64,000 bases of DNA from UBA9732 sp963649615 (GTDB lineage Bacteria > Spirochaetota > Spirochaetia > Sphaerochaetales > Sphaerochaetaceae): contig CAVJIN010000005.1 of NCBI GenBank assembly GCA_963649615.1, forward strand, positions 6,218 to 70,217, read 5' to 3'. Positions 43,384-51,446 of the stretch are shown here, piece after piece (positions within the stretch are counted from its first letter, which is position 1; each line of letters opens with the position of its first letter). A model generated the notes under the pieces. The model was not told where the DNA came from. It searched no databases and worked only from the letters and a program-made list of their open reading frames with translations. The position numbers and the translations under genes are program-made.

Positions 43384-44268
43384 ATGCTTATTCTTATTTC
43401 TGATGCATTTGATGCATCACTAGAATCAAAACTCCAGCAATTTGGAGAAGTCACAACAGACAAGTCAAGAGCACCTGAAGCAGATATTATTCTTGTCAGA
43501 GCAAAGACAATCTGCAACAAAGAATATATTGATGCTGCAAAGAATGTGAAACTCATCATTCGTGGTGGTGTTGGAATTGATAACATTGACAAAGCTTATG
43601 CAGAGTCAAAGGGAATTATTGTTCGTAACACACCAAAGGCAAGTTCAATTGCAGTTGCAGAGCTTACATTTGCTCTCATGCTTTGTGCACCAAACAATAT
43701 CATTACTTACCACAATGGAATGAAGAATGGCGAATGGCTCAAGAATATCAAGAGAACAGAGCTTTACGGAAAGACTCTTGGTCTTCTTGGCATTGGAAAC
43801 ATTGCAACAAAGGTTGCAGAAAGAGCAAAAGCCTTTGGCATGAACGTTGTTGCATACGACAAATATGTTTCTTCATCAGCAGTCGCAACTCTTGTTCCAA
43901 CCGTTGAAGATGCAGTAAAAGATGCTGACTACATTTCAATTCATATGCCATTAACAGATGAAACCAGAGATATGTTCAATGAAAAACTCTTTGCTGTCAT
44001 GACAAAGAAACCTGTCATTATCAACGCTGCTCGTGGCGCTATTGTTAATGCAGAAGACATGGTCAAGGCTCTTGATGAAGGTAAAGTATCTTGTTACTGT
44101 GCAGATGTTTACCCAACAGACCCACCAGCTCCAGACTATCCACTTCTCAAGTCAGATAAAGTCATTCTTACACCGCACGTAGGTGCAAACAGCAAAGAAA
44201 ACCTTCTTAGAATTGGTGATGAACTTATCGCAACAATTAAAGACCTTAAGGATAACGGAAAAATTTGA
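43384..44268 (+). CDS. D-3-phosphoglycerate dehydrogenase-like 2-hydroxyacid dehydrogenase
   Basis: This 294-residue protein has the D-isomer dehydrogenase layout: IIRGGVGIDNIDKAYAESKGIIVRNTPKASSIAVAELTFALML, the NAD loop GLLGIGNIATKVAERAKAFG, the Arg in INAARGAIVNAEDMV, and HVGA with the catalytic His. The Glu of the usual E-P pair is replaced in DVYPTDPPAP. It has no regulatory ACT domain. The downstream Lrp-type gene overlaps by one base. Serine synthesis is a plausible role. Confidence 0.85.
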   Translation: MLILISDAFDASLESKLQQFGEVTTDKSRAPEADIILVRAKTICNKEYIDAAKNVKLIIRGGVGIDNIDKAYAESKGIIVRNTPKASSIAVAELTFALMLCAPNNIITYHNGMKNGEWLKNIKRTELYGKTLGLLGIGNIATKVAERAKAFGMNVVAYDKYVSSSAVATLVPTVEDAVKDADYISIHMPLTDETRDMFNEKLFAVMTKKPVIINAARGAIVNAEDMVKALDEGKVSCYCADVYPTDPPAPDYPLLKSDKVILTPHVGANSKENLLRIGDELIATIKDLKDNGKI

Positions 44269-44717
44269 TGAAACTTGATGAAACTAATAAAGCCATCATT
44301 AAAGAACTCAGTAATGGAAGAAAGGCCTTCAGTGCTATAGCCGATAAAATTGGAATCACAGAGAACACAGTTAGAGCAAGAGTTAACAAACTTATTGAGG
44401 ACGGAGTTCTCCAGATTTCAGGCCTTGTAGACCCGCAATATATTCCAGAAATGCAAGTAGTCTTCATGGGAATTAAGCTAAGCACACTTGACCTAGAAGA
44501 GAAGGCTCAGGAGTTTCTTGCACTAAAAGGAGTTATATCTGTTGTAGTTGTTACAGGAAGATATGACCTCATTGTAAGTCTTGCAACTGGAACTTCGGGA
44601 GATACAAGCCTACTGAACTTCTTCAAGAATGAATTAAGCAAGATACAAGGAGTCTCTGACGTAGAAACCTTTGTTGTCTACCAGTCGCATAACTACAGAA
44701 TTCCTTATATCTTCTAA
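44268..44717 (+). CDS. Lrp/AsnC family transcriptional regulator
   Basis: This 149-residue protein has an N-terminal winged helix-turn-helix (KELSNGRKAFSAIADKIGITENTVRARVNKLIEDGVL) and a RAM ligand domain (VVFMGIKLSTLDLEEKAQEFLAL; VVVVTGRYDLIVSL; GVSDVETFVVYQSH). The family senses amino acids. Its ATG overlaps the stop of the dehydrogenase gene, so it probably controls that gene or amino-acid metabolism more broadly. Confidence 0.93.
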   Translation: MKLDETNKAIIKELSNGRKAFSAIADKIGITENTVRARVNKLIEDGVLQISGLVDPQYIPEMQVVFMGIKLSTLDLEEKAQEFLALKGVISVVVVTGRYDLIVSLATGTSGDTSLLNFFKNELSKIQGVSDVETFVVYQSHNYRIPYIF

Positions 44718-44732
44718 AAATTGAGGCTTTTA

Positions 44733-45467
44733 GTGGAAAGAAGCATACAAACACAAGCAATTGTGGTTAAGACCTCTAAAGTGGGAGAGATGCACAAATT
44801 ATTATCACTTTTGTGCCCTTCCCTTGGTTTGGTCAACGTTATGGTTTATGGAGGACGCAAGGGTAAAAAGACTGCCCTTGCTCCTCTTTTTTCAATAGGA
44901 ACTTTTCAGCTTTATCATAATCCTGTAAGAGATGAATACTCCTTAGAAGAAGCTGTCTCAAGCTTTATTCCTGAAGCTATAATGCAAAACTTAGAAAGCA
45001 CTTACACTGCTTCTCTTTTGTGCGAAATTGTATCAAAAACTTTAACAGATGAACCAGAAGCTGTTTTTAATATTCTAGAAAGTGCCATTACAACACTAGA
45101 AAAAAATCCGGAAAAATCAAAGATAATAACAATATCATTCATTTGGAAACTACTACAAATTTGGGGGTTTGCTCCAGATTTAGAATACTGCCCTGTTTGT
45201 GAACGCAAGTATGAGGAAAATGAAATTCTCATTTTTTCTAACAGTCTTACCTCTCCTTGTTGCAAAAACTGTGGAGATACAGATTATCTTATACTCCCCC
45301 CAGGAGCTAGAAGGTATCTCAAATACACATTACCAATGGACATTAACCAAGCCTCTGAAGTTAAATTAAATCCTGCAGCAGAAGAACGCATTTTTTCATA
45401 CCTAATTAAATGGTTAAAAATACACGTAAACACCCCGCTTAAGACTTTAGACAACTGGCCGTTTTAG
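44733..45467 (+). CDS. recO: DNA repair protein RecO
   Basis: This 244-residue protein begins ERSIQTQAIVVKTSKVGEMHKLLSLLCPSLGLVNVMVYGGRKGKK, the RecO OB-domain pattern, and has a zinc-finger region CPVCERKYEENEILIFS...CCKNCGD near the centre. RecO loads RecA with RecR. GTG at 44733 has GAGG six bases upstream and was preferred to the in-frame TTG at 44721. The stop codon TAG falls inside a copy of the GAGGTTTTT palindrome family. Confidence 0.9.
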   Translation: MERSIQTQAIVVKTSKVGEMHKLLSLLCPSLGLVNVMVYGGRKGKKTALAPLFSIGTFQLYHNPVRDEYSLEEAVSSFIPEAIMQNLESTYTASLLCEIVSKTLTDEPEAVFNILESAITTLEKNPEKSKIITISFIWKLLQIWGFAPDLEYCPVCERKYEENEILIFSNSLTSPCCKNCGDTDYLILPPGARRYLKYTLPMDINQASEVKLNPAAEERIFSYLIKWLKIHVNTPLKTLDNWPF

Positions 45468-45480
45468 AGGTTTTTACAAG
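45466..45480 (+). repeat. GAGGTTTTT palindrome family, copy 3 (half)
   Basis: AGAGGTTTTTACAAG begins inside the recO stop codon. As at 10781, the TAG of the gene forms the first bases of the motif. Confidence 0.45.
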
Positions 45481-45560
45481 GAAAACTATTGCCACATAAC
45501 CAATTTACTCTTACCATTTACTAAAGGTGCCAAACTAGAGATTTTGGAACCTACAACAAC

Positions 45561-45588
45561 TTGGTATTTTAATTTTTGGTAGTATTAT
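45561..45588 (+). promoter_or_regulatory. Possible promoter close to the recJ start
   Basis: TTGGTA (45561-45566) and TATTAT (45583-45588) are separated by 16 bases. The predicted transcription start would fall at the recJ ATG (45591), so the message could be almost leaderless. No Shine-Dalgarno precedes that ATG. Confidence 0.35.
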
Positions 45589-45590
45589 AG

Positions 45591-47717
45591 ATGAAATGGA
45601 AAATCAGACAGGCAGCGTATGATGACATCAAGACGCTACAGGAAAGATATGGCGTAAACTTAGTTTCTGCCAAAATCTTAGCAGGCCGTGAAATCACCAC
45701 GCCAAATGAAGTTAAATTCTATCTGGAAAACGATATATCGTTTCTTCACAACCCGTTCCTTTTTGAGGATATGGAGGCTTTTTGCGATAGAATTCATCAA
45801 GCAATTGAAGACAATGAGAAAGTGCGCGTTTTTGGAGATAGAGATGTTGACGGGATCACCAGCACTGCTCTACTTATTACGGAATTGCGGCGTCTTGGAC
45901 TTGAGGCCTCTTATACCGTACCAATGGGAGATGAGCCTTATGGCGTCACAATGGACAACATCAAAAAAGCAATTGAAGACGGCATTACACTAGCAATCAC
46001 AGTAGATTGTGGAATCTCATGCTTTGACGAGATTGACTATGCCCAAAGCCATGGCCTAGATGTCTTGGTAACTGACCACCACCTAGCCGGAGAGACTCTT
46101 CCGCCAGCCAGTGCAATAATTGACCCAAAAGTAGAAGGTTGTGGCTACCCTTTTGCCCATCTAGCTGGTGTTGGCGTGGTAGCAAAATGCATCTGGGCAA
46201 TAAGATTCTCTCAATCCCAATATTATCGGGCTCCTGTTTTACTACTTCATGCATATCCCGGAAATGGCACGGTAGTCATTGAAGCTGCTCGCGTGGAGAA
46301 TATGGAAATCACGGATCGCATTGCAGAGGAAGTGGTCCCCGGAAATCTCCCAGAATACAGCAGTCGTCTCCTCAAATTTCTCTCGTGTGGGCTACCCATC
46401 TACGTGCTAGATAAAGACGAAGAGATATTGCAATTACGCAAAGCATTCCCCAAGGCCGATATCTACGTGTACGAGCTTCGCCCTGAATTTGAAAAAGTCA
46501 TGCCATTTGTAAAAGCGAAGTCTCTATTTGCTTTAAATGAGGTAAGCCGTTTTGCACGTTACACTCAGGTAAGAAGTGAATTAGATACCCTCTTTGGACT
46601 CTTTTGTGCCTATATTAGAACAACTAACCCGTTACTATACAAGAAATATCAAGAAATTCTAGATCTTGCAGCAATTGGCACAATAAGCGATCTCATGCCA
46701 TTAACAGACGAAAACCGAATCATTATAAAAGCCGGTTTCAGGACTATAGAAAACAATCCAAGAGACTCCCTTAGACCATTCTTGTCTTTGGTAAATCTTC
46801 TTGGAAAAAAATTGTCCACAACGGACATTGGATGGCAAATATCGCCCCCAATGAATGCATCAGGAAGACTTGGAAAGCCAAACGTAGCAATAGACATGCT
46901 TCTTTCTGAAACCCAAGAGGAAGCCCTAAACTACGCACAGCAGCTCATAGCTCTCAACGAAGAGCGTAAAAAACTGGGAGAGGATGTATGGAATAGGTTT
47001 CATCCAAAAGCCCAAAAGAGCTATGAAAGCTTTGGAACAAAACTGGTACTCGTTCAAGATAAATCAATCCCAAGGGGCATCACAGGTATTTTTGCAACAC
47101 GTCTATTAAAATTCTTTAAGTGCCCATCAATGGTCATTACTCAAACAAACGACTTAAGAGCAATAGGCTCAATGCGCAGTAATGAAGGCTTTAATTGTCA
47201 TGAGTTTTTGTCTAAATACAGCGATTTATTTGAAGATTTTGGTGGTCATGCCTGTGCTGGAGGATTCTCTTTACCATTAGATAAAGTTGATGAGCTTACA
47301 ATTCGCATATCTGAAGACATTGACTACATGGATTGCCCTGTAGTTGATGAAAATGAAAATATCATTATTGACGCCGTCTTAAAAGAAACGGAATTTAACC
47401 AAAGCATCATGAAAGTGGTTGAGAGCTTTGAACCTTACGGAGAACAAAACGAACCTATTATTTTTCTCATAGAAGGCGCAAGAATTCAGAGTATTCAAGC
47501 AATGCAAAACCAAAAAGATCCAGGTTCTGCACACTTGCGCCTCATGTTGTCTTTTGGAACATACCAATGGCCAAGTGTCTATTGGTCTGCCGGCCAAAAG
47601 GTTGGAAAAGAATTCAATGAGGGAGAAATTGTAGATGTGGCTTTTAAAATGGGCCGAAACTACTACAAGAACCAAGAATCCATTCAACTTACAATTGCAG
47701 ATATGCGCCGGCATTAA
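45591..47717 (+). CDS. recJ: Single-stranded-DNA-specific exonuclease RecJ
   Basis: This 708-residue DHH-family 5'-3' exonuclease works in the RecF pathway and mismatch repair. Motif I reads VFGDRDVDGITSTALL, the DHH motif VLVTDHHLAGE, and LAGVGVVAKCIWA follows. The later DHHA1 part contains SMRSNEGFNCHEF and FGGHACAGGFSLP. A stretch of about 150 residues between the two (residues 215-365) is longer than usual. Beside recO, it makes a repair pair. Confidence 0.93.
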   Translation: MKWKIRQAAYDDIKTLQERYGVNLVSAKILAGREITTPNEVKFYLENDISFLHNPFLFEDMEAFCDRIHQAIEDNEKVRVFGDRDVDGITSTALLITELRRLGLEASYTVPMGDEPYGVTMDNIKKAIEDGITLAITVDCGISCFDEIDYAQSHGLDVLVTDHHLAGETLPPASAIIDPKVEGCGYPFAHLAGVGVVAKCIWAIRFSQSQYYRAPVLLLHAYPGNGTVVIEAARVENMEITDRIAEEVVPGNLPEYSSRLLKFLSCGLPIYVLDKDEEILQLRKAFPKADIYVYELRPEFEKVMPFVKAKSLFALNEVSRFARYTQVRSELDTLFGLFCAYIRTTNPLLYKKYQEILDLAAIGTISDLMPLTDENRIIIKAGFRTIENNPRDSLRPFLSLVNLLGKKLSTTDIGWQISPPMNASGRLGKPNVAIDMLLSETQEEALNYAQQLIALNEERKKLGEDVWNRFHPKAQKSYESFGTKLVLVQDKSIPRGITGIFATRLLKFFKCPSMVITQTNDLRAIGSMRSNEGFNCHEFLSKYSDLFEDFGGHACAGGFSLPLDKVDELTIRISEDIDYMDCPVVDENENIIIDAVLKETEFNQSIMKVVESFEPYGEQNEPIIFLIEGARIQSIQAMQNQKDPGSAHLRLMLSFGTYQWPSVYWSAGQKVGKEFNEGEIVDVAFKMGRNYYKNQESIQLTIADMRRH

Positions 47718-47780
47718 AGATTTTCATAAAACACTGTGACCATCATAAGATACCTTCACGCAAATAAATAGAAAAAACTC

Positions 47781-47810
47781 TTGACAGTATTGTTCTATTT
47801 TTTCTATCAT
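47781..47810 (+). promoter_or_regulatory. Promoter of the lysine-riboswitch transcript
   Basis: TTGACA (47781-47786) and TATCAT (47805-47810) are separated by 18 bases. The start near 47817 lies 20 bases before the aptamer. Confidence 0.75.
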
Positions 47811-47836
47811 GCGGTCAAATATATCGAAATACAAGC

Positions 47837-47998
47837 ATGATAGAGGCGCAATTACAAAAAGTATTTGCTTTTCAAAGGCAATGGAAGCAATGAAAGGTGT
47901 AATTGCCGAGGGGTTGAAGCATGGCCTAATGCTTCAATGCTCGGGCTGATAGGAAAATATCCTACAGACTGTCGCTCTAATGAGCGGAGAGCTATCAT
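47837..47998 (+). ncRNA. Lysine riboswitch aptamer (L-box)
   Basis: P1 pairs ATGATAG (47837-47843) with CTATCAT (47992-47998). Conserved L-box blocks are seen in order: AGAGGCGCAATTAC, AGTA, GAAAGGTGTAATTGCCGA, GGGTTGAAGC with GCTTCAATGCTCGGGCTG, TAGGAAAATATCCTA, and GACTGTCGCTC with GAGCGGAGAGC. This is the five-helix arrangement of lysine aptamers. It controls the NhaC-family gene downstream. Confidence 0.93.
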
Positions 47999-48009
47999 TG
48001 TCACAGTAT

Positions 48010-48073
48010 AACCCTCTGGGATATGCAGGTGTCATGATAGGTCATGACTGTTGCATTTCAGGAGGGTTTTATT
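48010..48073 (+). promoter_or_regulatory. Expression platform of the lysine riboswitch
   Basis: AACCCTC (48010-48016) can pair with GAGGGTT (48062-48068 region), enclosing a GTCATGA-TAGG-TCATGAC hairpin (48031-48048). The right arm contains the Shine-Dalgarno GGAGG of the next gene and is followed by TTATTT. It can act by masking the ribosome site, by termination, or both. Confidence 0.65.
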
Positions 48074-48074
48074 T

Positions 48075-49658
48075 ATGGAAAAAGCGTCTAGAAATTTAAG
48101 AGCTATTTTTTTCGTTGCTGGTTTCATCATTGTAATAATGATTTATGCAGCAGTCACCGGTGGTCCATTTATTAATACAGCATGGTCATTATTCCCGCCA
48201 ATAGTTGCCATTGGATTAGCACTAGTGACAAAAGAAGTTTATTCTTCATTATTTCTTGGAATTTTAGTTGGAGGATTACTGTATTCTAGTTTTTCCATTG
48301 AGGGAACGCTAATTCATGTTTTTAGCGATGGTGTTGTTGGTGTTCTTTCAGACTCCTACAATGTAGGTATACTAGTTTTCTTAGTTGTCCTAGGAACTTT
48401 AGTTTGTATCATGAACAAAGCCGGAGGAAGCAGAGCTTTTGGAAGATGGGCAGCAACCAAAATCAAGACAAAAACTGGAGCCCAGCTTGCAACAATAGCT
48501 CTTGGTGTTCTTATCTTCATTGATGACTACTTTAATTGTCTAACAGTTGGTTCTGTAATGAGACCTGTTACAGACAAGCATGGTATTTCAAGAGAAAAAC
48601 TCAGCTATTACATTGATGCAACTGCGGCACCTGTGTGCATTATTGCTCCAGTTTCCTCTTGGGCTGCAGCAGTTTCAGCCTTTGTTAAAGACTCTGGTTT
48701 TAGCGGGTTAAGTATCTTTATTAAAGCCATTCCCTTTAATTTCTATGCACTTCTTACTATTGTAATGATGGTCTGTTTATCACTTATGAAGTTTGATTAT
48801 GGCCCAATGACCCGTTTACAGACCATCGTCGATCCAGATAACACAAATGACACTGATGAAGAAGGAAATTCAGATGTCTCTCAGAATGGAAAAGTCATTG
48901 ACCTTGTAATTCCAATTGTAATTCTAATTATAGCTTGTGTCTCTGGAATGCTATACAGTGGTGGTTACTTTTCTGGAGCCTCCTTTGTTGATGCTTTTTC
49001 CCAGTCAGATGCCTCTGTAGGTCTTATGCTTGGTAGTGTTGTAACTTTGATGATTGTCATTATCTACTTCATGTTCAGAAAAACAATGACATTTAAAGAT
49101 ATGATGGAATGTATTCCAAGAGGCTTTAAGGCAATGGTTTCTGCAATATTGATTCTTACCTTTGCATGGACACTTAAAGCCATGACAGATAGTCTTGGCT
49201 CTAAGGTTTTTGTTGAAACGGTTGTTAAGAGCTCTGCTCAAAGCTTCCAAGCTCTTCTTCCTGCAATTGTATTTCTTATTGGTTGCTTACTTTCCTTTGC
49301 AACTGGCACAAGTTGGGGAACTTTTGGAATTCTTATTCCTATCACACTTGGAGTTTTCCCACTTACAGAACCTATTGGCGTTGTTTGTGTATCGGCCTGT
49401 ATGGCTGGCGCTGTTTGTGGAGATCACTGTTCTCCAATTTCTGATACTACAATCATGTCCAGCGCAGGAGCTCAATGTAATCATATCAACCATGTTAACA
49501 CACAACTTCCATATGCAATGACCGTTGCAGCAGTTTCATTTGTTGCATATATAATTGCAGGCTTTGTCCCGTATGCTTACATTTCCCTACCTATTGCAAT
49601 TCTAATGATGGTTGGTACCCTTTTGGTTATAAAGAAGGTTGCGGGAAAAGAAATATAA
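48075..49658 (+). CDS. NhaC-family transporter, probable lysine transporter
   Basis: This 527-residue membrane protein has about twelve hydrophobic segments. NhaC-type blocks are visible: IDDYFNCLTVGSVMRPVTDKHGISREKLSYYIDATAAPVCIIAPVSSWAA, and later GTSWGTFGILIPITLGVFPL and AGAVCGDHCSPISDTTIMSSAGAQCNHINHV. NhaC proteins exchange Na+ and H+, but members under lysine riboswitches have been proposed as lysine transporters. The riboswitch here supports that. The ATG at 48075 is preceded by GGAGG within the switch. Confidence 0.88.
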   Translation: MEKASRNLRAIFFVAGFIIVIMIYAAVTGGPFINTAWSLFPPIVAIGLALVTKEVYSSLFLGILVGGLLYSSFSIEGTLIHVFSDGVVGVLSDSYNVGILVFLVVLGTLVCIMNKAGGSRAFGRWAATKIKTKTGAQLATIALGVLIFIDDYFNCLTVGSVMRPVTDKHGISREKLSYYIDATAAPVCIIAPVSSWAAAVSAFVKDSGFSGLSIFIKAIPFNFYALLTIVMMVCLSLMKFDYGPMTRLQTIVDPDNTNDTDEEGNSDVSQNGKVIDLVIPIVILIIACVSGMLYSGGYFSGASFVDAFSQSDASVGLMLGSVVTLMIVIIYFMFRKTMTFKDMMECIPRGFKAMVSAILILTFAWTLKAMTDSLGSKVFVETVVKSSAQSFQALLPAIVFLIGCLLSFATGTSWGTFGILIPITLGVFPLTEPIGVVCVSACMAGAVCGDHCSPISDTTIMSSAGAQCNHINHVNTQLPYAMTVAAVSFVAYIIAGFVPYAYISLPIAILMMVGTLLVIKKVAGKEI

Positions 49659-49693
49659 TAGACGGATTTTGTTCTTGGTTGTATTCTTGTAGT

Positions 49694-50983
49694 ATGAAAA
49701 GAATCAAGAGTATCGGTATTGAAGTTAAAAGGGCCCTTTGCATATTGCTTTGCGCTGTGGCCCTTTCTTCTAATGCATGGGCTGTGAGCGTGAGAAATTC
49801 TGACAAATCCAATGCAACCAATGTTTTTGACTCAATTCCAATGCTTGAAGCATACTACAACCCGTCACTTGAGGATACAAATGAAGCTTTCTGGGAGGCT
49901 TGTAAGATATCGCTTGTAACAATTGGAGAAGGCAAGCCTCTGTATTCTTGGTTTGGGCACTCTGCATTACTAGTTGAAGCACCAAATTACCCGGCATACG
50001 TGTACGACTATGGCAGTTTTTCCTTTGCAGAAGATGGCTTTTACAAGAATTTTGCCTTAGGACGTCTCTGGTTTTGCTGTAGCGTCTCCTATGCCTCCTA
50101 TGAGCTAGCCTATCTAGAATCCACCAGTCGTAGCTATCACCTTGTAGAGTTAAACCTCAGCGCAAGTCAAAAAAAAGCCATCATCAACTTTCTAAACATC
50201 AACGCCAGCGAAGAACATCGCACTTACCTTTACAATCACTACACCGATAACTGCGCCACACGTTTGAGAGATATAATAAACTATGCCACAGATGGCAATT
50301 TTGAATCTTGGGCCACTAGAATTGAAGGCCACACCTTCCGCCAACTTGCCTCTAGTGCACTAAGCAAAAACCGCCTTGTGCAGTGGGTCTTAGAATTTCT
50401 CCAAAGTGGCCAAATAGATGGGTCAGCAACACTCTGGGATGAAATGTTCTTGCCATCCATCCTTGAAAAGGCAATTCTCCAATACGGCATACAATCCGGC
50501 CTCACTCAGTCCGATAATTCTGACTACACCCCATCTGTGGTAGAACCTAAAAGTAATATTCTATTTTCAATCATAGTTGGTTTAGCGCTTGGTATGTTGT
50601 GTGTTTTACTATTGCTATGGAAAAAACACATTAGAATTTATAAAGCATTTACCTTCACAGTAAATCTAATTTTTGGATTATTGGGTACCTTGTTAATGTT
50701 TATGATGTTTTTTACTAATCACAATGTAACATGGTACAATGAGAATATACTATTTATTAATCCTGTATTGATTATTGTGGCAATTATGTCTCTACGTCGA
50801 AAACCTGATCAACTTACTACAGTTTACAAAGTACTACTTGCAATCATGGCAGTTCTAGTTGTGCTAAAACTAGTCGTACCAAACGTTTTTTTACAAGACA
50901 ACTGGTGCGTATTTATAATGATTACACCTTACTATTTAGCAAATGCCTTTGGACCTTATTTGGAGGAGAAAAATGGACAATGA
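49694..50983 (+). CDS. DUF4105/Lnb-like membrane protein
   Basis: This 429-residue protein has a signal segment (VKRALCILLCAVALSSNAWA), a periplasmic domain with SWFGHSALLVE (His at about 90) and YNHYTDNCATRLRDII (Cys at about 187), and four C-terminal membrane helices from about residue 290. The His-Cys pattern is that of the DUF4105/Lnb N-terminal domain; Lnb in Bacteroidetes is a lipoprotein N-acyltransferase. The role here is therefore possible lipoprotein maturation, by analogy. No good Shine-Dalgarno is visible. The next gene overlaps its end by 11 bases. Confidence 0.75.
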   Translation: MKRIKSIGIEVKRALCILLCAVALSSNAWAVSVRNSDKSNATNVFDSIPMLEAYYNPSLEDTNEAFWEACKISLVTIGEGKPLYSWFGHSALLVEAPNYPAYVYDYGSFSFAEDGFYKNFALGRLWFCCSVSYASYELAYLESTSRSYHLVELNLSASQKKAIINFLNINASEEHRTYLYNHYTDNCATRLRDIINYATDGNFESWATRIEGHTFRQLASSALSKNRLVQWVLEFLQSGQIDGSATLWDEMFLPSILEKAILQYGIQSGLTQSDNSDYTPSVVEPKSNILFSIIVGLALGMLCVLLLLWKKHIRIYKAFTFTVNLIFGLLGTLLMFMMFFTNHNVTWYNENILFINPVLIIVAIMSLRRKPDQLTTVYKVLLAIMAVLVVLKLVVPNVFLQDNWCVFIMITPYYLANAFGPYLEEKNGQ

Positions 50984-51446
50984 AGCAACAGCCTATCTCA
51001 AAGGATTAGAAGAAAAAAGAGGCGGTAACATAGAGTGGAAAACCTTCAGTACATTTTATGCAAACAGTAACGGAGTTATCCGGGACCACGGTGTTTTTCT
51101 CTATGAAATTAATAACCATTTTTGGTATGAAGATTTTGAACATACGGCACATATCTTTGGATTTCCGTTAAAAAAACCTAAAAATGCTGAACCATATGTT
51201 AAGTATGAAGACTCTTTTACTCCAGAGGATGTTAAAAGCATTAGAACTGTTAAAAAAAATGCTGCCATAGCGTTCTGCAACGGACATAAGAAATATGAAA
51301 AATTAAAAGCTGCAAACTGGTTTGACAAAATCTTCCGTCAATGTGTGACAGAGTTTGCCTTAAACAACAACACTGTGCTATTCTTTGAGTTAATGGATAA
51401 AACATTAAGCAATAAAATAAAGGAGAAAAACAATGGGAGTTTTTAA
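50973..51446 (+). CDS. Hypothetical soluble protein
   Basis: This 157-residue protein is not recognised. It is soluble, mixed in charge, with aromatic-rich stretches (NNHFWYEDFEHTAHIFGFPLKKP). It starts at the ATG at 50973 after GGAGG, overlaps the DUF4105 gene by 11 bases and the phosphohexomutase by 14, so it is translated with both. This suggests a small three-gene unit, but no function can be assigned. Confidence 0.65.
   Translation: MDNEATAYLKGLEEKRGGNIEWKTFSTFYANSNGVIRDHGVFLYEINNHFWYEDFEHTAHIFGFPLKKPKNAEPYVKYEDSFTPEDVKSIRTVKKNAAIAFCNGHKKYEKLKAANWFDKIFRQCVTEFALNNNTVLFFELMDKTLSNKIKEKNNGSF

Noticed and set aside
48051..48074. TTG start eight codons upstream for the NhaC-family gene
   Set aside because: It lies inside the riboswitch stem; the ATG at 48075 is correctly spaced from GGAGG.
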